Assembly: GCA_028696055.1 (NCBI GenBank)
Contig: JAQVHV010000004.1
Coordinates: forward strand, 1-41,827
Length of the DNA: 41,827 nucleotides
DNA from: Sulfurovum sp.
GTDB taxonomy: Bacteria; Campylobacterota; Campylobacteria; Campylobacterales; Sulfurovaceae
Reading direction: 5' to 3'
Positions 26,498 through 35,480 of this stretch are shown piece after piece (within the stretch, counting starts at the first letter, position 1; each line of letters opens with the position of its first letter). The notes beneath the pieces are model-generated. The model was given only the letters and a program-made list of their open reading frames with translations. It had not been told where the DNA came from and did not search any database. The position numbers and the translations under genes were made by a program.

Positions 26498-27594
26498 ATA
26501 CAACACACGCTTACTTTTTCGGATTTTCCCGGTGGAAACACGGGTTTGTCAAACCTTTTTTCAAAGAGTATGGTGCAGGGGAGATGATCTTTGTCAATCC
26601 TCTCTTCTCTTCGCACCTGAAGCTGGCACTAAGAAAAGGGCTGGACGAGCACTCCCATATCTACTTCTGGGGGAGAAAGAACTTTCCGCAGGTAGAAGCC
26701 TATGCCGCTGAACATGGGATACCCGTCTACCGCGTAGAGGACGGGTTTATCCGGTCTGTGGCTCTGGGCTCTGACCTGACGCAGCCGTACTCCCAGGTGA
26801 TCGACAAGAGGGGGATCTACTTCGACCCCACGCAGCCCAGCGACCTTGAGGAGATACTGAGCAGCTATGACTTTGCGAATGACCCGCAGCTGATAGCGCG
26901 GGCAAAAAAGCTCAAAGAAAAGATCATCCTCAACAAGATATCCAAGTACAACGCCGACAGCGACAGAACCGTCGACTTCTCCTCCCAATGGAAAACAGTA
27001 GCACTGGTCGCAGGGCAGGTCGAGGATGATGCCTCGATACAGTATGGTGCCAACGGCATGACAAACCTTGAGCTGCTGCAGACGGTAAAAAAGCATTATC
27101 CCGACCGGTACATCATCTTCAAGCCCCATCCCGATGTACTGAGCGGTAACCGCATAGGGAACATCCCCGAAGAGGAAGCGCTGCGCTACTGCGATACAGT
27201 GATCACCGATATCGGGATGGGAAGCATGCTTGCCGCCGTCGATGAAGTCCATACGATGACCTCCCTGACAGGGTTTGAAGCACTGGTCTACGGAAAGAGG
27301 GTCTATACCTACGGGATGCCGTTTTATGCGGGGTGGGGGCTGACGACCGACAGAGAGCAGTGCAGCAGAAGAGGGCGGAAGCTTGATGTTGATGCGCTGG
27401 TCGCCGCGGTCTATCTGCTCTATCCGCGGTATATCTCTCCAAAGACCATGAAGCAGTGTGAAGCAGAGGAGGTCATCCGCGAACTCAAAGCCCAAAAAGA
27501 GGCCCTGGAGCACTCCTCGCTGCTGCGGGCAAAGTTCAAAACCTACAACTATCTCAGCAGGTTTTCCCAAAAACTGCTGAGCTACCTGAAGTAG
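26494..27594 (+). CDS. kpsC: KpsC C-terminal-half-like capsule Kdo transferase (TTG start)
   Basis: YFFGFSRWKHGFVKPFF, RVEDGFIRSVALGSDLTQPYSQVIDKRGIYFD, VAGQVEDDASIQYG, FKPHPDVLSGNR, DEVHTMTSLTGFEAL. Confidence 0.9.
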   Translation: MNTTHAYFFGFSRWKHGFVKPFFKEYGAGEMIFVNPLFSSHLKLALRKGLDEHSHIYFWGRKNFPQVEAYAAEHGIPVYRVEDGFIRSVALGSDLTQPYSQVIDKRGIYFDPTQPSDLEEILSSYDFANDPQLIARAKKLKEKIILNKISKYNADSDRTVDFSSQWKTVALVAGQVEDDASIQYGANGMTNLELLQTVKKHYPDRYIIFKPHPDVLSGNRIGNIPEEEALRYCDTVITDIGMGSMLAAVDEVHTMTSLTGFEALVYGKRVYTYGMPFYAGWGLTTDREQCSRRGRKLDVDALVAAVYLLYPRYISPKTMKQCEAEEVIRELKAQKEALEHSSLLRAKFKTYNYLSRFSQKLLSYLK

Positions 27595-27602
27595 CTGACA
27601 GC

Positions 27603-27620
27603 GTGGGCTGGCAAGCCCAC
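27603..27620. repeat. short palindromic repeat GTGGGCT-GGCA-AGCCCAC
   Basis: Perfect 7-bp arms immediately after kpsC. Confidence 0.8.
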
Positions 27621-27626
27621 CCTGCG

Positions 27627-27829
27627 TTAAAAATAGGGAGATATGTTCGTGATCTAAGGTTTTTTTCAAAGGTTAGAGCTTTATTGTAAAGAAAATCTTG
27701 CAAGTCTATATTTCTTGAACAGCCAAAAGTATTTAACAGCTTTTTAATTTTTCTATTGGAGTCAGTATTTTCTATGATTTCAGATAAGGGGAATAATGAA
27801 AAAGCCTCATCAAACTGTGAGCGGGTCAT
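27627..27829 (-). pseudogene. C-terminally truncated GNAT acetyltransferase (toxin-like)
   Basis: FGCSRNIDLQDFLYNKALTFEKNLRSRTYLPIF, then frame enters the palindromic repeat. Confidence 0.5.
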
Positions 27830-27842
27830 TCGCTATAGAGGC

Positions 27843-28013
27843 CTAAAAAAGATCTTTGATAGAAAGTTTTCTACCCGATGTTCTTTTTAATTGAGTTTTT
27901 CTTTTTGCGTCAAAATCCTTGACTTTTTTCAAACTTTTTTTGGAAAAAGCATCAAGGACAAGTTTTTCATTTTCTGGTTTAAGTACCATTGTTTCTAAAA
28001 ATGCTTTTGTCAT
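27843..28013 (-). CDS. 56-aa basic protein, candidate antitoxin partner of the adjacent GNAT remnant
   Basis: MTKAFLETMVLKPENEKLVLDAFSKKSLKKVKDFDAKRKTQLKRTSGRKLSIKDLF*; 13 nt upstream of GNAT start; below ORF-track cutoff. Confidence 0.5.
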   Translation of the reverse strand: MTKAFLETMVLKPENEKLVLDAFSKKSLKKVKDFDAKRKTQLKRTSGRKLSIKDLF

Positions 28014-28078
28014 TTTCGATCCTTTTCCTTTATTTATGTTCTATTTTACACTATTTTGATAAATATAGCAAATATTTA

Positions 28079-28300
28079 TTACCATTTCATTTTTTGAAGA
28101 TGTTTTGCACATTCAATAGATGCTAATTCAAGAGCTTCACTATATCTATCATTGAAAGATTTGAGTATGCTATTGTTTTCCAGTACATTTTATAAGCTTC
28201 TGCTCTTTAATTTTCATCCAGAGTTTTAATATCTTTAAGCGTTTCGAGAGGACAATGATTTTTTGCACCCCAAGGGTACTTCCTTCGGGCGCAAGTTTTT
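28079..28300 (-). pseudogene. degraded small gene with stop and frameshift
   Basis: RKYPWGAKNHCPLETLKDIKTLDEN* then RAEAYKMYWKT, and other frame LKSFNDRYSEALELASIECAKHLQKMKW*. Confidence 0.35.
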
Positions 28301-28397
28301 TCTCTTAGTGAAACGTAGCGGTGACGAAGTCATCACTCTCTTTGAGAAAAAATGAAGAGATAAACACCACCACAGCTTTATTGAGATGGAAATATGA

Positions 28398-28670
28398 GTG
28401 AACTACCAAATCTCTAAAGAAGATTTGGCTTCCTTGGCTGAGTCTGCCCATAGGGTCTGTGTTGGTTCTCGACAATCCCTTGATAGGGATTTTACGGAGG
28501 TCGAACTCCAACTCATTCCCTACAGGTCTCACATACTCATATATCCAAAGGCGTTACTTTCGACAGTTCCTGCCGTAGATAAGAAATGATAGCGAAAAAA
28601 GATATACAAAATCAAGGCTAACGCCTTGTACGCATTCATCCCAACGGCTAAAGACCATTGGGATTTCTGC
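28398..28670 (+). mobile_element. probable IS200/IS605-family right-end remnant (TnpB 3' tail plus RE hairpin)
   Basis: GCATTCATCCCAACGGctaaagaCCATTGGGATTTCTGC (28632-28670), typical RE layout; weak TnpB-like tail. Confidence 0.45.
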
Positions 28671-28735
28671 TAAGAGTGGTTAAAGAAGAATGTAGAAGTG
28701 TAGTCAATATATTAGCAATAATTTTGATCTAAAAA

Positions 28736-28759
28736 CGTTATATATTTCAGTATACAATG
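28736..28759. promoter_or_regulatory. operator-like dyad copy 1, overlapping an extended -10 (TGATATAAT, 28758-28766)
   Basis: CGTTATATA-TTTCAG-TATACAATG. Confidence 0.7.
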
Positions 28760-28796
28760 ATATAATCCTTGCCGAAAAAGTTATTTTTTTAATTAT

Positions 28797-28820
28797 CGTT
28801 ATATATATAATTATACAATG
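28797..28820. promoter_or_regulatory. operator-like dyad copy 2, in the leader before the ribosome-binding site
   Basis: CGTTATATA-TATAAT-TATACAATG. Confidence 0.7.
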
Positions 28821-28843
28821 GATAGCTACGTCAAGGAGTATGA

Positions 28844-30844
28844 ATGAAAAAAATTGTCTTATCGGGGGTGGTTGCCGCTCTCCTGGTACTAAACCTTCAT
28901 GCAGAGGTGTTTGAACTGGGGAAGATCAACGTTGCCAGCGAGCTGAATGAAGAGAGGGTCTTTGAGGAGACGACGACCGGGGAAACCATACAGCGGGACA
29001 ATGCGGTAACCGTCAGTGAAGCACTGGACAATATCAGCGGGGTTACGCAGGATACCCAGGGGGGAAGAGCAGAATCAACACTCTATATCAGGGGATTTGA
29101 TGCAAGGAGAATAGGGTTTTTTATCGATGGTGTACCAGTCTATGTCCCCTATGACGGGAACTTTGACTATGGGCGTTTCCTGACTGCCGATATCGCAGAG
29201 ATCGATGTATCAAAAGGGTACTCCTCTGTCGCCTATGGCGCCAATACGATGGGCGGGGTGATCAATGTGATCTCCAAAAAGCCTACCAAAGCGCTGGAAG
29301 GCTCCATCCGAAGCCATGTCGTATTTGACCGTGACGCCGGCTTCGCGAAGCAGGTAAGCGCTCTCAATGTCGGGACACTGCAGGAGAACTACTATATCCA
29401 GTTGGGCGCAAACTACGCCAACCAGGACCACTTCAGGCTGAGTGATGATTTTGAGCCGACCGCCTATCAGCCGGCAGGCGACCGTCTGCGTTCCGAGACA
29501 AAAGATCACAAGGTGAACCTCAAAGCAGGGTATTTTATCGATGCAAATACAGAGCTGGCATTGGGGTATATCAACCAAAAAGGGGAGAAGCAGCAGCCAC
29601 CTGCGACAGATACGGCGTTCAGCAAAGAGAAATACTGGGACTGGCCCTACTGGGACAAGGAGACCGTTTACCTCAATGGGCAGAAGACTTTCGATCACAG
29701 CTATCTGAAAGCGCTGCTCTATTATGACAGGTTCAAAAACTCTTTATACTCCTATGCGGATGATACCTACAGCACCTTCAACAGCAAAGGGTTTACCTTT
29801 AAGAGCAAATACGATGACTACAGCTACGGCGCACGTCTCTCCTATGGAACGGAGATCGGGAAACACCTGATCACACTCTCTGCGAATTATAAAACAGACG
29901 TACACCGCGGCTATGATATCGACAAAACCAATTCCGCTGTTACGATGATCGAAAAATATGAAGACCGTACCCTCTCGCTCGGGATGGAAGATGCCTACAG
30001 GCTTTCTGATCAGCTGGAGCTTCTGGGCGGCATCAGCTATGATAGGAAAAAAGGTGAATATGCCTATGATGAGGACTCGGCGACAGAAGGGATCCCGCTG
30101 GGGACGCAGGACACCTACAACCCGCAGATCGCATTGGTCTATAAGGCAGATGCAAGCAGCATCTACAGGGCAAGTATTGCCAGAAAGACTTATCTGACGT
30201 CGATGAAGGACAGATACAGCAGAAGACTGGGCTCGGCAGAACCGAACCCGGATTTGGAGTCCGAGAAATCCACCCATTTTGAGCTGAGCTATGATAAAAA
30301 GATAGACAATACACAGATAGGCATTACCGGTTTCATCGCCCGGGTGGATGACACGATCCAGAATGTGATTATCGACGACAGCGGTACACCCGGAGATACG
30401 AAAGATGATCTCTTCCAAAACCAGAATATCGGCAAGTTTGAACATCGCGGTATAGAGCTGGATCTGAATTATCGGGGGGAGGGTTTCCAGGCGGGCGGTA
30501 ACTACACCTATCTCTCCCTGGTCAACAAAAGTGACAATGATGCAAAACTGATCGATGTACCAAAACACCAGCTCTTTGCGTATGTCCAAAAAGATCTGAC
30601 CCCAAATCTCTTGCTTTACGGAAATGTCAAAATGAGAAAAGGGGCCTATGAGCAAAAAATGGATCGCAGCTACGTCATCAACCCTACATTTACCACACTC
30701 GATGCCAAAGTGGTCTATACCCCGTGGGAAGATCTTACCACCGAGTTCGGTATCAAGAATCTCACGGATAAGTATTATGCCTATGACAGTGCGTTCCCTA
30801 TGCCAGGGAGGGAGTTCTTTGTGACAATGGAGTATAAGTTCTGA
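28844..30844 (+). CDS. TonB-dependent outer-membrane receptor
   Basis: Plug domain VSEALDNISGVTQDTQGGRAESTLYIRGFDARRIGFFIDGVPV; C-terminal beta-barrel ending FFVTMEYKF. Confidence 0.95.
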   Translation: MKKIVLSGVVAALLVLNLHAEVFELGKINVASELNEERVFEETTTGETIQRDNAVTVSEALDNISGVTQDTQGGRAESTLYIRGFDARRIGFFIDGVPVYVPYDGNFDYGRFLTADIAEIDVSKGYSSVAYGANTMGGVINVISKKPTKALEGSIRSHVVFDRDAGFAKQVSALNVGTLQENYYIQLGANYANQDHFRLSDDFEPTAYQPAGDRLRSETKDHKVNLKAGYFIDANTELALGYINQKGEKQQPPATDTAFSKEKYWDWPYWDKETVYLNGQKTFDHSYLKALLYYDRFKNSLYSYADDTYSTFNSKGFTFKSKYDDYSYGARLSYGTEIGKHLITLSANYKTDVHRGYDIDKTNSAVTMIEKYEDRTLSLGMEDAYRLSDQLELLGGISYDRKKGEYAYDEDSATEGIPLGTQDTYNPQIALVYKADASSIYRASIARKTYLTSMKDRYSRRLGSAEPNPDLESEKSTHFELSYDKKIDNTQIGITGFIARVDDTIQNVIIDDSGTPGDTKDDLFQNQNIGKFEHRGIELDLNYRGEGFQAGGNYTYLSLVNKSDNDAKLIDVPKHQLFAYVQKDLTPNLLLYGNVKMRKGAYEQKMDRSYVINPTFTTLDAKVVYTPWEDLTTEFGIKNLTDKYYAYDSAFPMPGREFFVTMEYKF

Positions 30845-31641
30845 TGAAAAAAATTATTTTATTTTTTATGCTACTGCTGTCAGTACACCTCCACGCCGAT
30901 GCAAAACCGCTGCGTGTTGCGGTGATCGGCGGTATCACGATGAGCGGATTGTGGGAAGAGATCTCTGCCGCGTTTGAAAAAAAGTACGGGATACCAACCG
31001 AGCTCGTCGTCACGGGACCCAAAGGGGTCCTGAACGCCTATGCGCAAAAGCATCCGGTGGACTTCATCACGATGCACTCCAGCGACACGATCTCCAATCT
31101 CGCTTCAAGCGGGATGATCGAAGGGCTGACTCCGTGGATACACAATGCCCAGATGCTTATCTCGGAGCGATCCAACCCTGCAAAGATCAGCGACAGCGAC
31201 ACGATCGAGGCCGCGCTGAAGAAGATCGAGGAGACCAACAGCACCTTCATGATACACCTGAGCGGAGGGACCTTTGAAGTCTTTCATGAAATAAGCAGCC
31301 GCTATGCATTTTATCCCAATGTCGTTCTGACACAAAAAAAGCACGGTTTTCTAAAAGATGTGGTATCCCGGAAAGCCTATACGCTCTTTGGTGTGATCCC
31401 TTTTCTGATGCAAAAACACTCCGATCCGGATATCAGAGGGTATCTGATCGATGCGGAGGCGCTGCACAGACCCTATCTGGCAGCAACTGGGACCATCGAA
31501 AGGATAGGGGAAGAGCGCTACCGAAATGCCAGGCTCCTGGTAGAGTTTTTGACTTCTCCTGAAGTACAGCAGCTGATCCGTGACTTCAGGCTTAAAGCGT
31601 TCCCGCAGGTCCCTGTCTTTTTCCCGGCAAGAGCCAGATAA
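30844..31641 (+). CDS. periplasmic substrate-binding protein, TupA-like (tungstate/molybdate-type)
   Basis: Signal peptide; PLRVAVIGGITMSGLWEEISAAFEKKYGIPTELVVTGPKGVLNAYAQ; starts at receptor stop. Confidence 0.72.
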   Translation: MKKIILFFMLLLSVHLHADAKPLRVAVIGGITMSGLWEEISAAFEKKYGIPTELVVTGPKGVLNAYAQKHPVDFITMHSSDTISNLASSGMIEGLTPWIHNAQMLISERSNPAKISDSDTIEAALKKIEETNSTFMIHLSGGTFEVFHEISSRYAFYPNVVLTQKKHGFLKDVVSRKAYTLFGVIPFLMQKHSDPDIRGYLIDAEALHRPYLAATGTIERIGEERYRNARLLVEFLTSPEVQQLIRDFRLKAFPQVPVFFPARAR

Positions 31642-31734
31642 AGAGGACCTGGAAAATACAGCATCAGTGCATTACGTCCGATACATGTATGCGCATAGAT
31701 CTATGCGTTGTCAAAATCTTTTCAAGGAGATGAA

Positions 31735-32541
31735 ATGGGGATAGAAAAAACAAATCTTTCGGAAATAGATTTTTCCAATCTTTATAGCCGGCAAATGGAA
31801 AACTCGACGTTTCAGGGCAAAAGCGCAGCAGACTGGGATGAAAAATCGAAAAACTATCTTGCATCGATGAAAGAGAGCGACTATCTCAAGAGAATGATGG
31901 AGATGATCGATCTGACGGGTGCGGAAACGCTGCTTGATATCGGCTGCGGGCCGGGGACCCTCTCTGTTCCTTTGGCTAAAAAGCTCAAACATGTCTTTGC
32001 GCTTGACTATTCCAACGGGATGTTGGCCAGCCTGGCTGAAGCGTGCCGGGCGCAAGGGGTGGAAAATGTTATCCCTTTGAACCGTTCATGGGAGGAGGAT
32101 TGGAGTGATATACCGCAAGCTGATATCGTGATCGCATCAAGATCACTGGAGGTGAAAGAGATAAAAAAGGTATTGGAAAAAATCGTATCCAAGGCAAAAA
32201 GAAAAGTCTATCTTACCTTCAAAGTCGGTGGAAGTTTTGTTGATGAAGAGATACTGGAGCAGATCCAACGCAAAGTCATACCCAGACCCGATTATATCTA
32301 TCTTGTCCATACGCTTCATCAGATGGGTATCTATGCCAAAATTGATTTTATACGATCCAAAAACAATAAATTCAAGAGTAACGATAGCGAAAGTTTTATC
32401 AAGAAGGTACGGTGGAGCCTTGGGGAACTCACTCCTTTTGAAGAGGAAGCGCTGAAAACCTACTTTCAGAATGTTTATCATAAAAAACAGGATCAAAGTT
32501 TTACAGACTGGGCATTGCTTTCATGGGAGGTCAATCTATGA
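31735..32541 (+). CDS. class I SAM-dependent methyltransferase
   Basis: LLDIGCGPGTLSVPLAKK; RBS AAGGAG upstream of ATG 31735. Confidence 0.9.
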   Translation: MGIEKTNLSEIDFSNLYSRQMENSTFQGKSAADWDEKSKNYLASMKESDYLKRMMEMIDLTGAETLLDIGCGPGTLSVPLAKKLKHVFALDYSNGMLASLAEACRAQGVENVIPLNRSWEEDWSDIPQADIVIASRSLEVKEIKKVLEKIVSKAKRKVYLTFKVGGSFVDEEILEQIQRKVIPRPDYIYLVHTLHQMGIYAKIDFIRSKNNKFKSNDSESFIKKVRWSLGELTPFEEEALKTYFQNVYHKKQDQSFTDWALLSWEVNL

Positions 32542-32643
32542 AATCTATGGTTTTCGGGCTATACTTTCCAGGTGTCAAGAGATTTGTACTATACTATTAG
32601 ATATGATGAAGATAAATACCAATTTAATCGTAAGGAGAATAAA

Positions 32644-33225
32644 ATGAAAAAATGGCGTTTGGATTTTAGAATCTGGCACTGGGTGCATGCGGCGGTGGTG
32701 TTGGGGCTGCTGGGGACGGTGTTTTTGAGAAAAACGTTTTTAAGCTGGAGAACCAACAGCGAACTTCTCAGCCAGAAGCTTGCCGAAATGGACCTTACTG
32801 TAACCGTAGAACAGGCAAAAGCACTTGCCACTACCATCCGTGCACCGATGTGGGAGTGGCATATCCTCCTGGGGTATGCGCTGGCAGCATTGCTGGTCTT
32901 GAGGATCCTGCTCTTCTTTACTAAAAACGGAAAACGAAACTACCAAAACCTCAAAGAGGAGACGCTTCATAAAAAGATCGTCAAACTGGGCTACATCGCG
33001 ATCTACGGGATTTTGATCTTTATGGCTGCAAGCGGGCTGATCCTCCATTTCCATGAAGCACTCGGCCTTACCGAAGAGGGCGCACATTCGCTCAAAGAGC
33101 TTCACGAGCTGGTCTATAACGCGGTACTCATCTTTGTCGTATTGCATATCATCGGTGTGGTCATCGCGGAAACCAGGGATGAAAAGGGGATCATCTCAGA
33201 GATGATTCACGGCGGGGAGAAATAG
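32644..33225 (+). CDS. cytochrome b561/b6-type membrane protein
   Basis: RIWHWVHAAVV, EWHILLGYALAALLVLRI, HFHEALG, ELHELVYNAVLIFVVLHIIGVV. Confidence 0.85.
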   Translation: MKKWRLDFRIWHWVHAAVVLGLLGTVFLRKTFLSWRTNSELLSQKLAEMDLTVTVEQAKALATTIRAPMWEWHILLGYALAALLVLRILLFFTKNGKRNYQNLKEETLHKKIVKLGYIAIYGILIFMAASGLILHFHEALGLTEEGAHSLKELHELVYNAVLIFVVLHIIGVVIAETRDEKGIISEMIHGGEK

Positions 33226-33273
33226 GGGGAATATCAGACCCTATCTCTCTGTATCTTCTTTGGAAGGCTGTAA

Positions 33274-33594
33274 TTGACATATTTTATCCGTTATGGTAGT
33301 ATCCTGCCCATGAAAGTGAGCAGGTATTATCTCGTATCGATCCTTGTCATTATGTTGAGCCTGATTTCGTTTGATATCTCTTCGCCTCAGTCTGTTGATC
33401 TTGTATCGGAAACACAGGTTGAGATTTTCCCGGAGGAGAAAGAGTCCAAAACAGGGTATGACTACATCGCAGATACCCCAACATATGATCTCAGGGATAT
33501 CTATGCCTTTACCGGTTTTTACTGGGTGGTACCCCGTATCGACCTTCTCTATCTCAACAACATATTCAAACCTCCGATATCCCTTCATTTCTAA
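33274..33594 (+). CDS. hypothetical protein
   Basis: 106-aa ORF with hydrophobic N-terminal segment; no family recognised. Confidence 0.4.
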   Translation: MTYFIRYGSILPMKVSRYYLVSILVIMLSLISFDISSPQSVDLVSETQVEIFPEEKESKTGYDYIADTPTYDLRDIYAFTGFYWVVPRIDLLYLNNIFKPPISLHF

Positions 33595-33650
33595 CCGATA
33601 AATATTTTGTAACAAACCATTAAAATAAATAACCATTCAGGAGAATAATG

Positions 33651-34064
33651 ATGAAAAAACTACTTATACTTACAACAATGGCAGGTTTTTTGCTAGGATC
33701 TAACGGATATGCGGCGTCACCTATGACCGTACAGGAAACTGAAATACTCAACGCAATACAGAAAGGCGCGCAGAGAGATGCGTGGATACAGTATATTCCT
33801 TCGGAAAAATGCGCTGAGCAGAGACTCTATTTCAAAAAAAGGCTCAAAAACCATCAATACCATACATACAGATATCAAAACAGGGACAGACATGGTTATA
33901 CGACGGTCTATGCAGAGGTAGCATACTCAAAAAACGGTTTTGATGTCCAGTTTGTAGACAAGGTAGGTATGAACCTTGGCAGGCTCGGCAGTGACAGCAG
34001 TCTGGATAAAAGCCTGGACGAACTTAGAGAAGCGATCGATCTTGAACTCACTGTCCGCTCATAG
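33651..34064 (+). CDS. hypothetical secreted protein
   Basis: MKKLLILTTMAGFLLGSNGYAA signal peptide. Confidence 0.65.
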   Translation: MKKLLILTTMAGFLLGSNGYAASPMTVQETEILNAIQKGAQRDAWIQYIPSEKCAEQRLYFKKRLKNHQYHTYRYQNRDRHGYTTVYAEVAYSKNGFDVQFVDKVGMNLGRLGSDSSLDKSLDELREAIDLELTVRS

Positions 34065-34343
34065 GCGATCATCTCTTTTGCACTCCCTCCGGAAGGCTGG
34101 AAGTGCATTTCCCATCGATACCTATGCGTCTGACTGATTCACTTTTAAATAAAAGTGCCGGAAACATTGACATAGACTAATAAAATGACTACAACAAAAG
34201 GGGAGTTTGTATATTTGGGTTGCTTCCGTAGATATCGTCTTATCGCTGGTCAAGGATTTGCCTTGGATCATTGTCATACACCTTAATTGTCTATGACCCA
34301 TCGAATGGATAGAGAAGGCGAAGCGCTCAAACAGGAAAAAAAG

Positions 34344-34522
34344 ATGATACTTAAAATACTGATAGAAGAACATAGAGAAAAATTTGGGAAAGAGCCTGTG
34401 ATTGCTGACATGGATTTACGCGTGCCCCTGAAAGACTCATAGAGTTGATCATGGATGCGATAGCAGAGGATAAGCCCTACGATGAGTCGGAACAGCTCAC
34501 TGAAGAAATAGAGTTTTCATGA
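34344..34522 (+). pseudogene. frameshifted small conserved-looking protein
   Basis: MILKILIEEHREKFGKEPVIADMDL in one frame, RAPERLIELIMDAIAEDKPYDESEQLTEEIEFS* in another. Confidence 0.4.
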
Positions 34523-34657
34523 TAAAGTGAGCTATTCCATAGCCATATCATGGCGTTACCTTGCTTATCGTCAATAGGAACAGGATAAAACTGCACCTGC
34601 AATTTGAATGAACGATTTTGTATCTTAAATGTGTTGGAGAAATTATTTTTTGAAGAT

Positions 34658-34734
<77 letters not shown>

Positions 34735-34767
34735 ACAGTTAAAAAGTAAGGATTTAAAAATCCTGAG

Positions 34768-34842
34768 TGGATGGGGTAGAGGGATTCGAACCCCCGAATA
34801 TCGGCACCAGAAACCGAGGCCTTACCGCTTGGCGATACCCCA
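34768..34842 (-). tRNA. tRNA-Gln (CTG)
   Basis: TGGGGTATCGCCAAGCGGTAAGGC...GGTTTCTGGTGCC...TACCCCATCCA. Confidence 0.92.
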
Positions 34843-34884
34843 ACAAGTTATTTCTCATAAGGCTCTATTGCTTATGTGGACGGC

Positions 34885-34913
34885 ATTATAGCTTAAATGA
34901 AAGAGATTGTCAA
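34885..34913 (-). promoter_or_regulatory. consensus sigma70 promoter for tRNA transcript
   Basis: Reverse strand TTGACA - 17 nt - TATAAT. Confidence 0.85.
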
Positions 34914-34978
34914 TTAAATTGCAATAAAAAACAATATTGATCTAGTTTTTTAATGGATTGAATTTTAGTGGTTGAAAT

Positions 34979-35055
<77 letters not shown>

Positions 35056-35100
35056 ACAGTTAAAACTATATAAAATGGTTAAAAATTATATATTGAAGAT

Positions 35101-35177
<77 letters not shown>

Positions 35178-35209
35178 ACAGTTAAAAAGTAAGGATATAA
35201 AATCCTAAG

Positions 35210-35284
35210 TGGATGGGGTAGAGGGATTCGAACCCCCGAATATCGGTACCAAAAACCGAGGCCTTACCGCTTGGCGATACCCCA
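35210..35284 (-). tRNA. tRNA-Gln (TTG)
   Basis: TGGGGTATCGCCAAGCGGTAAGGC...GGTTTTTGGTACC...TACCCCATCCA. Confidence 0.95.
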
Positions 35285-35326
35285 ACAATGTGTTTCTCAT
35301 AAGGCTCTGTTGCTTATGTGGACGGC

Positions 35327-35355
35327 ATTATAGCCCAAATGATAGGCATTGTCAA
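35327..35355 (-). promoter_or_regulatory. consensus sigma70 promoter for tRNA cluster
   Basis: Reverse strand TTGACA - 17 nt - TATAAT. Confidence 0.87.
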
Positions 35356-35480
35356 GGAATTTTTTAGATTTCTTTAAAATTTATTAAATTTTTTTTGCAT
35401 TGATTGCATAGATGAAGATGGAAAAGGTATAATACTCCTTACTTGTTAAAAAAAATCAAAATAAGTATATATACAGACAA

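Noticed and set aside
28265-28312. Imperfect hairpin TTGCACCCCAAGG...CCTTCGGGCGCAA followed by T6 as a novel element
   Set aside because: Most simply a terminator-like structure in degraded sequence; two mismatches and no wider context to support more
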